NCBI GenBank assembly: GCA_023128035.1
Contig: JAGMES010000048.1
Coordinates: 1 to 29,152 of the forward strand
DNA: 29,152 bases
From: Halanaerobiales bacterium
GTDB taxonomy: Bacteria; Bacillota_F; Halanaerobiia; DY22613
Direction: 5' to 3'
The position numbers and the translations under genes are program-made. This document shows, piece after piece, positions 7,263-15,354 of the stretch; position 1 is the first letter of the stretch, and every line of letters begins with the position of its first letter. The notes below the pieces were generated by a model. The model was given only the letters and a program-made list of their open reading frames with translations, had not been told where the DNA came from and ran no database searches.

Positions 7263-9842
7263 TCAATTGCCTAAATTATCATCAAAATTTATACTTCTGC
7301 TTTGATCTTTTTTTACCTTCAAAATCCGAATAAATTCCTTAACTAATTTAGGATCAAACTGAATACCTGCACATCTTCTCAATTCACAAATTGCCTCTTT
7401 TTGCGACATAGCCTTCCTATAAGACCGCTCGCTAGACATTACATCATATGCATCAGCAATACTTAGAAGGCGACACTCTATTGGAATCTCTTCACCTTTC
7501 AAACCAAGTGGATAACCCTCCCCATTCCACCATTCATGATGTTTGAGAATCAAATCAGATATAGGCATCAACTCAGGTACAGATCCAGCTATTCGATAGC
7601 CAATTTCAGAATGGCGCTTCATCTCTGAAAATTCTTCAAAAGTCAGTGATTCTTCCTTAAAGAGAATCTTATCTGAAATTCCTACTTTGCCCAAATCATG
7701 GAATTGACATAGTAAGCGAAGGTTATTTATTTTTTCCACAGATAATCCAATAACTAATCCACTGTCTGCCAGCAACTCTTCTAAACGATCAGCATGTCCC
7801 TCTGTTATAAAATCTCTGGATTTTAAGGCTTGCATCAAAGTTTGAACTATCGCACTTCGATTGCTTTTTTTATGATATAGTTTTTCTCGATACATATTAG
7901 AGTCAGCTTCTTTAAAAAGATCGTTCAAACTTACAGAACCATCATCATTTGTAGCATATCCAATAGAAATACATAAGTGAACTTCAATATATATATCATT
8001 ATATTTAGAGATCTCGTCACGAATAAGATAAACAATTTTTTCTAGAGTTGATCTATCTGTTTGTGAAATTAGGATTGCAAACTCATCACCCCCAATTCTG
8101 GCTGCAACTGCACCCTTAATTAGAGAAGCTTTAAGAACATCAGATGCAGCAATAAGCAATTTATCTCCAACTTGGTGACCCAAAGTATCATTTACAAGTT
8201 TAAGTCCATCAACATCACAAATGATTATTCCAATTGAATTACATTTTTCTTTGGTAAAACGCAACATCATATCTTCAAAATATGTGCGATTATAAAGACC
8301 TGTAAGTGAATCATGAAAACTAAGATATTGTAATCTTTCTTCAGCCTCTTTACGTGCTGTGATATCACGAATCGACTCAATTGCCCCAACTAAATTACCA
8401 TCACTATCATAGATTGGTGAAGCGGCCGCCCAAAGACTGGCCCCCTTTCCATTATAAAGAGAAGGTACAAAAATCTCAGTACACAATTTGTTTCTATCTT
8501 TTTTAACACATTCATACAATTTTATTAATTCATCGTTATTATCAACTATTAGGTCTATTAAAGCGGGACGAGGATAGCCATAAAAAGGCAGTGTATATGC
8601 ATAATCTGTTTTCCCAATAATCTCTTCTTTACTTACACCTGTCATTTCTTCAATAGCTTTATTCCATGCAATTACTTTTTTCTCACTATCAATAACAAAC
8701 GTCGCATCTGGTAAAAATTCAACAATATCCTTAACACTTTGATGAGCTCCTCTTAATTCATTGACAAGGGAAACATACCTTTCCTCATTTTTCTGAAATT
8801 TTAATAATGCTTCCATCATATCGTTAATTGAACCTACCAATGATGCAATCTCGTCATTACCAGTTACAGGTATTCTAGCTTTCAAATCCCCACTAGCACC
8901 AATGCTAGAAACATTTTTACTAAGACGACTTAAACGGGTAAGCACCATCTTTTCCATAACTAACAGACTTACTGCTCCTAAGATCAAACTACTCACTATT
9001 AACAGAATTATAAAATGCTTTATACTCGAACGTCCTTTGTTGTAAATTTCTCTAGATATTTTCACCTGCATCAATAAAATAGGATTCCCATAAATATCAT
9101 TTAACATGGAATAGCCATCAATAAATTGATCATCGTGTTCTTCGATAAATATCTCTCCTGCTTGCTTTAAAGTTTCACGCGCTGTTTGAAAATCAGCAGT
9201 CATTTTAGGTTCATTCCAATAATGCATCGTGAGAAATAAATGAACTTTATCAGCAATCTGACTTATTTCTTCCGAATCTAGCAATCGCCCCATTATATAA
9301 GTACCTCGCACTAGCCCCTCTCCATCACTTGTTAAAATAGGAGATGATGCAATTAACATAGGACCCTGAGGAAGAGAGACAATACCTTTTACACCTGTTT
9401 TAGAATCCTGATGATGAACTAAAGGACTATCTTTTGAAAGATGCTTATGAAAGCTTTCCTGAATTTCTATCCCTTGATCCCCTTCTAAATCAAAACCTTT
9501 TTCAAAAACAATCTGGCTCTCCAAATTAAGAATGACAACTAGATTAAGATTATTATCAGAAAATGTTGAATTTAAATAGTTAGCTCGTAAGTAATCTTCG
9601 TTTCCATTCTCAATAAAAGCACAGGTATCATCCCATAGAGCATTATCAATAACTAATGTATTTAAAGACGATATTTCATTGAACAGGGAACTTAAAGCTC
9701 GTTCAACATTTCTCAGAACACTCTGCTCTTCCAATTCAGAAAAATCATCTAACAGCACAAATTGAGAATGAATATACATCACAACAAGTAATCCAATAAT
9801 CGTTGAACCAATAATAAGCATTGTTTTTTTACGTAAAGACAT
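7263..9842 (-). CDS. Membrane c-di-GMP signalling protein: CHASE4-like–HAMP–PAS–GGDEF–HD-GYP
   Basis: The 859-residue protein has a transmembrane segment at 7–30, an extracytoplasmic CHASE4-like sensor (about 55–200, with the DNALWDDT motif), a second membrane span (275–297), HAMP (about 297–350), PAS (370–495), GGDEF (504–660) and HD-GYP (665–845). The cyclase motif GGDEF is intact at 584–588. The inhibitory RxxD site is absent: the two key positions are I575 and A578. The phosphodiesterase domain keeps FHDLGK (H715, D716) and HHEWWNGEGYP (768–778). It could therefore both make and break c-di-GMP in response to an outside signal. Start ATG at 9842 has GGAGG seven bases upstream. No c-di-GMP effector gene is visible nearby. 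Confidence 0.92.
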   Translation of the reverse strand: MSLRKKTMLIIGSTIIGLLVVMYIHSQFVLLDDFSELEEQSVLRNVERALSSLFNEISSLNTLVIDNALWDDTCAFIENGNEDYLRANYLNSTFSDNNLNLVVILNLESQIVFEKGFDLEGDQGIEIQESFHKHLSKDSPLVHHQDSKTGVKGIVSLPQGPMLIASSPILTSDGEGLVRGTYIMGRLLDSEEISQIADKVHLFLTMHYWNEPKMTADFQTARETLKQAGEIFIEEHDDQFIDGYSMLNDIYGNPILLMQVKISREIYNKGRSSIKHFIILLIVSSLILGAVSLLVMEKMVLTRLSRLSKNVSSIGASGDLKARIPVTGNDEIASLVGSINDMMEALLKFQKNEERYVSLVNELRGAHQSVKDIVEFLPDATFVIDSEKKVIAWNKAIEEMTGVSKEEIIGKTDYAYTLPFYGYPRPALIDLIVDNNDELIKLYECVKKDRNKLCTEIFVPSLYNGKGASLWAAASPIYDSDGNLVGAIESIRDITARKEAEERLQYLSFHDSLTGLYNRTYFEDMMLRFTKEKCNSIGIIICDVDGLKLVNDTLGHQVGDKLLIAASDVLKASLIKGAVAARIGGDEFAILISQTDRSTLEKIVYLIRDEISKYNDIYIEVHLCISIGYATNDDGSVSLNDLFKEADSNMYREKLYHKKSNRSAIVQTLMQALKSRDFITEGHADRLEELLADSGLVIGLSVEKINNLRLLCQFHDLGKVGISDKILFKEESLTFEEFSEMKRHSEIGYRIAGSVPELMPISDLILKHHEWWNGEGYPLGLKGEEIPIECRLLSIADAYDVMSSERSYRKAMSQKEAICELRRCAGIQFDPKLVKEFIRILKVKKDQSRSINFDDNLGN

Positions 9843-9933
9843 ATAGATACCTCCAACAATTTATTCAGAAGGAAATCTCCTTCCATCAATTAATAATATA
9901 CTTCGAGCTATTTGAATTACATTGTCTTTCCTA

Positions 9934-9963
9934 ATTATACCACTCACTATTGCTATGTTTCAA
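9934..9963 (-). promoter_or_regulatory. Promoter of the GGDEF/HD-GYP gene
   Basis: Reading leftward, TTGAAA (9963–9958) is followed after 18 bases by an extended –10 element TGGTATAAT (TATAAT at 9939–9934). The leader to the ATG at 9842 is about 85 bases. Confidence 0.7.
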
Positions 9964-10165
9964 TAGGATTTGCAATTTCATTAAAAATAAAAAGAACCTC
10001 GATATTGAGGTTCTTTTTATTTTTAACATATATTAGATGTATAAGCGCAGTTTTTTTAGATTTATTTAGCATAATCAACTGATCTTTCTCAAAACCAATT
10101 TCAGCCATACACAAATCCTGATTTGCTCTACCCAACCACTTTTCATAACTAATTGAGTCGACCAT
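9953..10165 (-). pseudogene. Truncated HEPN-domain protein (remnant of an MNT/HEPN pair)
   Basis: The open frame encodes 70 residues. Only the first 30 or so look like a HEPN domain (SISYEKWLGRANQDLCMAEI, helix 1). HEPN toxins normally run 110–140 residues and carry an R-x4-6-H RNase motif; neither the rest of the domain nor that motif is present. The remaining frame reads straight through an intrinsic terminator at 9983–10024, so its C-terminal half is very probably not ancestral coding sequence. The ATG at 10165 overlaps the end of the nucleotidyltransferase gene by 17 bases and has GGAGAG upstream, the usual arrangement of MNT–HEPN operons. I infer a deletion that removed the toxin's active part. 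Confidence 0.65.
9983..10024. terminator. Bidirectional intrinsic terminator
   Basis: A perfect 18-bp stem (9983–10000 with 10007–10024) with a 6-base loop has a GAACCTC/GAGGTTC core and A/T runs on both sides. It lies inside the open frame of the truncated HEPN gene and ends the MNT/HEPN transcript. Confidence 0.9.
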
Positions 10166-10475
10166 ATATTATCTCTCCTTCCTTAACAATATGAGTAGTA
10201 AAGGAATTTGGATCAGTAAGTGCCTGTCGAAATTCATTTGTAGTACATGTTAATATATCCAATGGATAATCTAAAAAACCAATAATATCTCTTAATTTTA
10301 TTCGGCGCTGAATATTTGTCATTTTACTATTTTCATCCCAAATTATCAAAAGATCAATATCAGAATATTGATTATTTGTTCCTTTTGCAATAGACCCAAA
10401 AAGAATAATACTTTTCGGATTAATCTGTGATAAAAGTCTACTTTTAATTTCATGAAGAGCTTCTGCAGGTGTCAT
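10149..10475 (-). CDS. MntA-like minimal nucleotidyltransferase (antitoxin type)
   Basis: This 108-residue protein carries the pol-beta nucleotidyltransferase signature GSIAKGTNNQYSDIDLL, with G27-S28 and catalytic aspartates D39 and D41. In complete MNT/HEPN modules such proteins silence the HEPN RNase by adding AMP to it. Here the partner downstream is truncated, so the gene looks orphaned; it may persist by chance or act on a HEPN protein elsewhere. The ATG at 10475 is preferred to the GTG at 10484, because the GTG overlaps the ribosome-binding site GAGGTGA that serves the ATG. Confidence 0.82.
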   Translation of the reverse strand: MTPAEALHEIKSRLLSQINPKSIILFGSIAKGTNNQYSDIDLLIIWDENSKMTNIQRRIKLRDIIGFLDYPLDILTCTTNEFRQALTDPNSFTTHIVKEGEIIYGRLN

Positions 10476-10506
10476 TTGATTCACCTCATGTAATTGTTTT
10501 CCTTTT

Positions 10507-10535
10507 ATTATACCATCTTTACACTTTTATTTCAA
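10507..10535 (-). promoter_or_regulatory. Promoter of the MNT gene
   Basis: TTGAAA (10535–10530), a 17-base spacer, and an extended –10 element TGGTATAAT (TATAAT at 10512–10507), reading leftward. It matches the promoter style of the neighbouring GGDEF gene. Confidence 0.75.
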
Positions 10536-10542
10536 CTAGAAA

Positions 10543-10561
10543 GCCCCAGTAAAATCGGGGC
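10543..10561 (-). terminator. Weak terminator after the natAB-like operon
   Basis: A GC-rich 5-bp stem (GCCCC/GGGGC) with a 9-base loop lies 15 bases past the permease stop codon. On the minus strand it is followed only by TTTCT, so termination may be incomplete. Confidence 0.5.
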
Positions 10562-10575
10562 CAACTCCCTATAAA

Positions 10576-11778
10576 CTAATTCGCCTGTTTAAACCATTTC
10601 CAGGCTTCCTTAAATCCTGCACTCTTACCATACATCAATAAACCAGTCTTAAAAATTCGGGAAACAAAATAGACCATAAAAATATCAAAAACCAGCAATA
10701 CCAATAGGGTTGACCCAATTTCCCATAATGGAATTTTGGTAATACCTAGCCTCAGCATCATTGTCATTGGCGTACATGGTGGAATATAACTTAACACCCT
10801 AGCTACCATACCAAACGGATTTTCCATAATCGCTGCAATAAACCACATTGGCACAACAGGGAGAATAGTCAAAATCAGTTGAGCTTGGCCCCCCGATTGG
10901 ACTTCTTTCATAATTGCTCCAAGAAATGCGTAAAGAGTATAGATCAAAACAAGAGCTAAAATTCCATAAATAAATGAATAGATTATATTATTATTGATAA
11001 GACTCCCCAACTCAAGATGAAAACCAAACTTTGCTACACCTAAAGCAAGTATAACCAAAATCGCTAATTGTGATATCCCTACAAAAAGACTACCGATAAT
11101 CTTCCCTGCCATCAATTCCATACTAGAAACCGAAGAAAGAAGAACCTCTACAATTCGATCATTTTTCTCTTTAATAATACTTTGCAAGAGGATGCTGCCA
11201 GCCATCATAGATGTAAAGACCATCATAAATCCAAATACAATCATTCCAACCTGACCTTTCATAAACTCTTCCATATTATCGCCATCTTGATCAACTGCAA
11301 ACCGTTCAACATTCACTCGTTCCTCTAATCTATTAATCATTTCCTGGGTTAAACCCATACTTTTTAATTCATGATTTTTGATCATCTGATCCAATAGAAT
11401 AGGAACATTTATATTATTAATATTAGATGATGATTGAAAATAATAATAAGCTTTTTTACTTTCAAAAAAATCATTAGGAATATATAAATAACTTGTCTTT
11501 TTCTCTTCTTTCGCCTTTTCTTTTAACTCATCTAGAGTCAAATCTGAGGATTGACGAACTTCAATTCCCTGATTCGGAAAAATTTCAGCTAGTTGAGAAT
11601 AAACTTTGGATGTTTCATCTATTACTACTAAATTTAAATCCTTTTTCTCTGCCAACATTTGAGGAACAATACCTGCAACAAGAATAATAACAGGAACTAA
11701 GAGGGTGGTAATCAAAAATGCTTTGTTTCGAATGCTTCTTAAAAACTCCCATCTAGCTACAATCCATAAGTCTTTCAT
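10576..11778 (-). CDS. ABC-2 type exporter permease, NatB/YhaP-like
   Basis: The 400-residue protein has one N-terminal membrane span (about 19–40), a large extracytoplasmic region of about 140 residues, then a cluster of five or so spans in the C-terminal half. This is the NatB/YhaP layout of ABC-2 permeases. It starts one base after the stop codon of the ATPase gene, with its GGAGG inside the ATPase 3' end, so the two are translationally coupled. NatAB-type exporters move Na+, or in other cases peptides and antibiotics; the cargo here cannot be told from the sequence. The small 42-residue protein encoded upstream in the same operon is a possible partner or cargo. Confidence 0.85.
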   Translation of the reverse strand: MKDLWIVARWEFLRSIRNKAFLITTLLVPVIILVAGIVPQMLAEKKDLNLVVIDETSKVYSQLAEIFPNQGIEVRQSSDLTLDELKEKAKEEKKTSYLYIPNDFFESKKAYYYFQSSSNINNINVPILLDQMIKNHELKSMGLTQEMINRLEERVNVERFAVDQDGDNMEEFMKGQVGMIVFGFMMVFTSMMAGSILLQSIIKEKNDRIVEVLLSSVSSMELMAGKIIGSLFVGISQLAILVILALGVAKFGFHLELGSLINNNIIYSFIYGILALVLIYTLYAFLGAIMKEVQSGGQAQLILTILPVVPMWFIAAIMENPFGMVARVLSYIPPCTPMTMMLRLGITKIPLWEIGSTLLVLLVFDIFMVYFVSRIFKTGLLMYGKSAGFKEAWKWFKQAN

Positions 11779-11779
11779 G

Positions 11780-12688
11780 CTAATCTCCCTCCTTTACTGT
11801 TCTAACAAAAATATCATGAAGTGGTGGCTTAACAATTGTTAGCTCACGAATTTGTAGATTCTCAGGAATTTGACGAATAAATTGATCAGGTGTCATCTCT
11901 GGAGCAAGATAAAATTCTACTTGTCCAGATCTTACTTTCAGGTCGCGAACGTATGCATGATTCTTGATAAAAGATAAATCTCCCTGATACCTTACTGATA
12001 CTTTCTCTTCACCAAATTTTTCTTTAATTTCAGATAGGTTACCATATAAAACTTGTTTTCCTTTATTGATAAGAAAAATACGATCACAAAGCTCCTCCAC
12101 CAAGTTCATCCGATGAGATGATAAAAGAACAGTGGTACCTTCAGAAGCTAAACTGCGAACTATCTCTTTGAAAACATCCTGATTCACTGGATCAAGCCCT
12201 GCAAAAACTTCATCCAAAACAACAAATTCTGGACGATGAATAACTGAAATAATAAACTGCACTTTTTGTTGCATCCCTTTTGATAATTCTTCTATCTTCT
12301 TATTAGCATAACTCTTTAGTCCCAAACGATCTAACCAATTTAGCGCTGATTCTTTTACCTCTTTATGCTCCAGACCCTTTAGTTGACCAAAATATATAAT
12401 ACTCTCTAAAACTTTTGTCGTTTGATAAATCCCTCGATCTTCTGGAAGATATCCGACATTCTTTTTGACCTTACAAGTTTTATTAAAATAATACTGAATA
12501 TTTCCTTCATCTGGTGCAGTGATTCCCATTAACATTCTAATAGTAGTCGTCTTTCCTGCTCCATTTGGGCCTAGTAATCCAAAAATCTCTCCTCTTTTTA
12601 CTTTAAAGGATATGTTATCAACTGCTCGATGATCACCATAAACTTTGACTATCTCTTTTACAGATAGAATCGTATTCTGCTCTGTCAT
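11780..12688 (-). CDS. ABC exporter ATPase, NatA/YhaQ-like
   Basis: This 302-residue nucleotide-binding protein has Walker A GPNGAGKTTT (from residue 40), a signature motif LSKGMQQKVQ, Walker B FVVLDEVFAGLD and the switch histidine in LLSSH. The signature and D-loop vary slightly from the common LSGGQ and DEPFSGLD, as usual for this exporter branch. The C-terminal 80 residues form the extra domain common in NatA-like ATPases. A GAGGAGG site (12695–12701) supports the ATG at 12688. It lies 25 bases after the 42-residue ORF and one base before the permease gene. Confidence 0.9.
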   Translation of the reverse strand: MTEQNTILSVKEIVKVYGDHRAVDNISFKVKRGEIFGLLGPNGAGKTTTIRMLMGITAPDEGNIQYYFNKTCKVKKNVGYLPEDRGIYQTTKVLESIIYFGQLKGLEHKEVKESALNWLDRLGLKSYANKKIEELSKGMQQKVQFIISVIHRPEFVVLDEVFAGLDPVNQDVFKEIVRSLASEGTTVLLSSHRMNLVEELCDRIFLINKGKQVLYGNLSEIKEKFGEEKVSVRYQGDLSFIKNHAYVRDLKVRSGQVEFYLAPEMTPDQFIRQIPENLQIRELTIVKPPLHDIFVRTVKEGD

Positions 12689-12713
12689 CCTTAGTCCTCC
12701 TCAATTTTTTTCG

Positions 12714-12842
12714 CTATGCTTCTTCTATTTCCCCAGTCGCTGTTTTTGGTAAAATTGTATGTACTTTTGCTGCTAATCCATCAGGAGATTCTAACAAAGC
12801 TTTCCCCAATGATTCAAGAATGCCATCTAGATTTTTACTCAT
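12714..12842 (-). CDS. Small 42-residue protein upstream of the ABC exporter
   Basis: A short frame starts with ATG at 12842 and ends with TAG at 12714. GGAGGA sits just upstream (near 12849–12854), better than many genes here. The protein begins MSKNLDGILESLGKALLESP and ends TGEIEEA. It has an amphipathic-looking N-terminal half and no signal peptide, membrane span or double-glycine leader. I recognise no family. It leads the exporter operon, 25 bases before the ATPase gene, in the same direction. Possible roles are a regulator of the exporter, a co-translated subunit, or a peptide cargo; none can be chosen from the sequence. Confidence 0.65.
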   Translation of the reverse strand: MSKNLDGILESLGKALLESPDGLAAKVHTILPKTATGEIEEA

Positions 12843-12944
12843 TTGTCTTCCTCCTTGAATTTGTTCTTAATTTGCTATCTATCTGTAATTCAACAAAAAA
12901 CTTATTTTTCCTTTTTGAATATTGGGATAAGACTTGGAATTTTT

Positions 12945-12978
12945 ATAAAAAAATAAGACTCAGATTAACTGAGTCTTA
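12945..12978 (-). terminator. Intrinsic terminator after the AAA ATPase-like gene
   Basis: A perfect 10-bp stem (12954–12963 with 12969–12978), loop of 5, is followed on the minus strand by a run of seven T residues. It ends the leftward transcript that includes the ATPase and probably cas6, before the exporter operon. Confidence 0.88.
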
Positions 12979-13033
12979 GTGACAATACTAATCACATATT
13001 CATCCTTCCCAATAAAGATTAGCAAAGCTTTTT

Positions 13034-14275
13034 TCAAGTTTTTCTTATCTTTTGCTCAAAATATTCCCAATAAATTGTTTTTATTACAAGGTTAGGTATT
13101 TTTAATAATAAACGTGTTCTGACAACTTTATCTATTGTCAACAATCCCATATAAAAAAGCAAGGATACAAAATATTTTTGGTCAAAACTTCTATCAAAAG
13201 AAAATCTAGATATAATATTTGCCGTGATGCCTCCACTTTTTATGATTTCTTCTAAAACTTCACGGTTTTTTTGATTTATTGTCAATCGTTCTAATCTGCC
13301 ATAATCTATTTTCACATTATCAGTAATTAACTCTCTTGGGGGAACTTTATGTCTTAAAAAGTAATCAAAATAGTACAAAATCATTTCTGGATTATAAACT
13401 CGTTGGTCACTATCTTGATTAAAAAGATAACCATTATAATATTCTTTTAACTGCTTTTTAATCATATCCCAATCTGGAAAATTTATATTAGCTTGAGCTT
13501 GAGAAATAATAGATGCTACTTCATTTTCAGTAAAACCCAACATTTCATTTGTCATTGGATCCATTGTTATATTTAACGTTATATTAAAACCACTGGTTAA
13601 ATCATCTAACATAATTGGCGAACTACCTGTAATAAAAAGCTTATCTATCACTTCTTGTGTACCTATTTTCAATGTTTCATAAAAATCTCTAACAAATCCT
13701 CTAGCTCGCACAATATCTTGATAATACCTACTATCACCCATTGCAATAATATCGTTCGCAAAATGATCATATTCGTCGATTATCAAATAAATCTTCTTAT
13801 TAATTAATTTTACTGCCATAAAAACTATTTCCATCATATGTTTTAAATCTTTTTCGTTTACTAATTGAGTAACAATTTCTTCAACATTAGAAAAAAACAC
13901 ACGATAATACTGAAGAAAATTGATTAAACCTCTTAAGATAGTTTTACGAAAAGAATCTTCTAACTCACTCTTGGAATCTGTTTTTAATCCAGAAAAATTA
14001 AATTTTAAAACCATGTAACTATTTCTTTTAGATGTAGGATTATGACCAATATATAGTTTTTTAAATAATTTATCAAACTCTGCATCATGATTAAGATCAT
14101 AATAATAATCTAAAGTAGATAAAAATAATGATTTTCCAAATCTTCTAGGACGAATAAAAAATAAATAGTCAGCGTTTAACTCTTCTAACAATTCAATATA
14201 TTTTGTTTTGTCAATATAGAGTAAATCGTTATCTCTGATTTTTTTAAAATCGGTTATACCGTAAGGAAGTTTCAT
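13034..14275 (-). CDS. AAA-ATPase-like protein (PF09820 type) lacking the usual C-terminal nuclease domain
   Basis: The 413-residue protein opens with LPYGITDFKKIRDNDLLYIDK and has a Walker A variant in RPRRFGKS and a Walker B in IYLIIDEYDHF, the hallmarks of this uncharacterised AAA family. Relatives usually continue for another 100–200 residues into a PD-(D/E)XK-like domain (DUF1703). Here the chain stops right after the IPNLVIKTIYWEYF segment that normally joins the two, and only about 55 bases remain before the terminator. The ORF is otherwise intact, so a natural short form or an old truncation are both possible. GGAAGGAG supports the ATG at 14275. It lies 26 bases after cas6 with no terminator between, so co-transcription is likely. 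These genes occur in many copies in some bacteria and are not established Cas proteins. Confidence 0.8.
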   Translation of the reverse strand: MKLPYGITDFKKIRDNDLLYIDKTKYIELLEELNADYLFFIRPRRFGKSLFLSTLDYYYDLNHDAEFDKLFKKLYIGHNPTSKRNSYMVLKFNFSGLKTDSKSELEDSFRKTILRGLINFLQYYRVFFSNVEEIVTQLVNEKDLKHMMEIVFMAVKLINKKIYLIIDEYDHFANDIIAMGDSRYYQDIVRARGFVRDFYETLKIGTQEVIDKLFITGSSPIMLDDLTSGFNITLNITMDPMTNEMLGFTENEVASIISQAQANINFPDWDMIKKQLKEYYNGYLFNQDSDQRVYNPEMILYYFDYFLRHKVPPRELITDNVKIDYGRLERLTINQKNREVLEEIIKSGGITANIISRFSFDRSFDQKYFVSLLFYMGLLTIDKVVRTRLLLKIPNLVIKTIYWEYFEQKIRKT

Positions 14276-14301
14276 ATATATACTCCTTCCTGATTAAGTT
14301 G

Positions 14302-15084
14302 TTATTTTCTCAATTTAACCTGACCTAACCCCATTGTGGTCTTATACCCTACCCCTGCATAAAAACTAAAATACGCTAAGGCAGTAACTTCCTGGCGTTG
14401 TGCCATTGTTAGATCAGCCAAATTATATTCACATTCACCTTGAAAACCTTTGATCGAATATTTTTTAAATCGCTCCATTCTGGTTTTCAAGTCATAACGA
14501 TTAATCTGAATCTTAGATAGATCTTTTTGATCTAGTGATAAAGTTGGCCCGTCAACCTTTTGCCAACGATAGAGTAAGCTTCCAAATAGTGATTCAGGCA
14601 GGGGGAACAATTGACTTTGATTTCCCATTCTAAAAGAGGTGGTCGTTAAAAATTTGAAATTCACTCGATCTAATGCCGGATAATTAAGCAGTGAAGTAAA
14701 ATCTGTCTCCCCACACCAAGGGTCATCAGGATCAGTGGTTAAAATTCGAGTAACGGTAAATGGTTGTCCATTCAGCTTCAACTCAGTCTTCATTGTAAGA
14801 AAATATTGCATAAAGCGACGATAGAGAAGATCATTTAAGAATGTCACTCTAAACTTATACTCTTTTCCTTGCTCTAACATTGTCTTTTTCCCAATCCGTT
14901 TAGGAAAAGGGTAAAACGAAGACAGGGTAAAGTTTTTATAATCACCATCATGTAATTTATCTGCTAAAGCTGGGTCGATTGTGCCGAAAATTTTAAAGAA
15001 CAAACCATGTAAACTTTCTGGTTCATAAGAATGGAAGGTAATTGGAGTTTTTGAAGTCATGTAGACAGAGACACTGTATAGCAT
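14302..15084 (-). CDS. cas6: CRISPR pre-crRNA endoribonuclease Cas6
   Basis: This 260-residue RAMP protein should cut pre-crRNA within each repeat, leaving an 8-nt 5' handle (AUUGAAAC here). The C-terminal glycine-rich loop reads GVGYKTTMGLGQVKLRK, typical of Cas6; the segment FRMGNQSQLFPLPESLFGSLLYRW is characteristic of the Cas6 C-terminal RAMP fold. H26 (or H18) near the N-terminus is a candidate catalytic residue by position only. The ATG at 15084 is preferred to GTG 15093, because AGGAG at 15093–15097 gives an 8-base spacing. That ribosome-binding site begins one base after the last degenerate repeat of array 1, so cas6 must be transcribed through the array. It is the only cas6 in the window and presumably serves all three arrays. 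Confidence 0.92.
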   Translation of the reverse strand: MLYSVSVYMTSKTPITFHSYEPESLHGLFFKIFGTIDPALADKLHDGDYKNFTLSSFYPFPKRIGKKTMLEQGKEYKFRVTFLNDLLYRRFMQYFLTMKTELKLNGQPFTVTRILTTDPDDPWCGETDFTSLLNYPALDRVNFKFLTTTSFRMGNQSQLFPLPESLFGSLLYRWQKVDGPTLSLDQKDLSKIQINRYDLKTRMERFKKYSIKGFQGECEYNLADLTMAQRQEVTALAYFSFYAGVGYKTTMGLGQVKLRK

Positions 15085-15098
15085 TATTATCACTCCTG

Positions 15099-15354
15099 TT
15101 TTTTATTCCTTTTTAGGAAGTATGTTTATTGTGACCTAACAGACACAGCACAACCATTCCAACCACAAGAGAGTTTCAATTCCTCTACAGGAAGTATGTC
15201 TATTGTAACACTCAACATCAGGCAGTAATGGTAACTTTACAATACGTTTCAATTCCTCTACAGGAAGTATGTCTATTGTAACGTTTCTGCAAGTTTGGTA
15301 TTTGCAGGGTTAGTTGTGTTTCAATTCCTCTACAGGAAGTATGTCTATTGTAAC
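15099..15354 (-). CRISPR. CRISPR array 1 (3 intact repeats plus a degenerate terminal repeat)
   Basis: Repeats are 37 bases: 15173–15209, 15246–15282 and 15318–15354 are identical. A terminal copy at 15099–15135 has about 8 changes. Spacers are 37, 36 and 35 bases. Read leftward, the repeat begins GTTACAATAGACATACTTCC and ends GAGGAATTGAAAC, containing a TTCC/GGAA stem and the ATTGAAAC handle. The leader lies at the right (15355 onward) and the degenerate end at the left, which fixes leftward transcription. The terminal copy keeps a 5-bp stem (TTCCT/AGGAA) but has lost the handle sequence. Confidence 0.97.

Noticed and set aside
12716..12979. Plus-strand open frame of 87 codons
   Set aside because: It is antisense to the better-supported 42-residue ORF and crosses a terminator; no ribosome-binding site.
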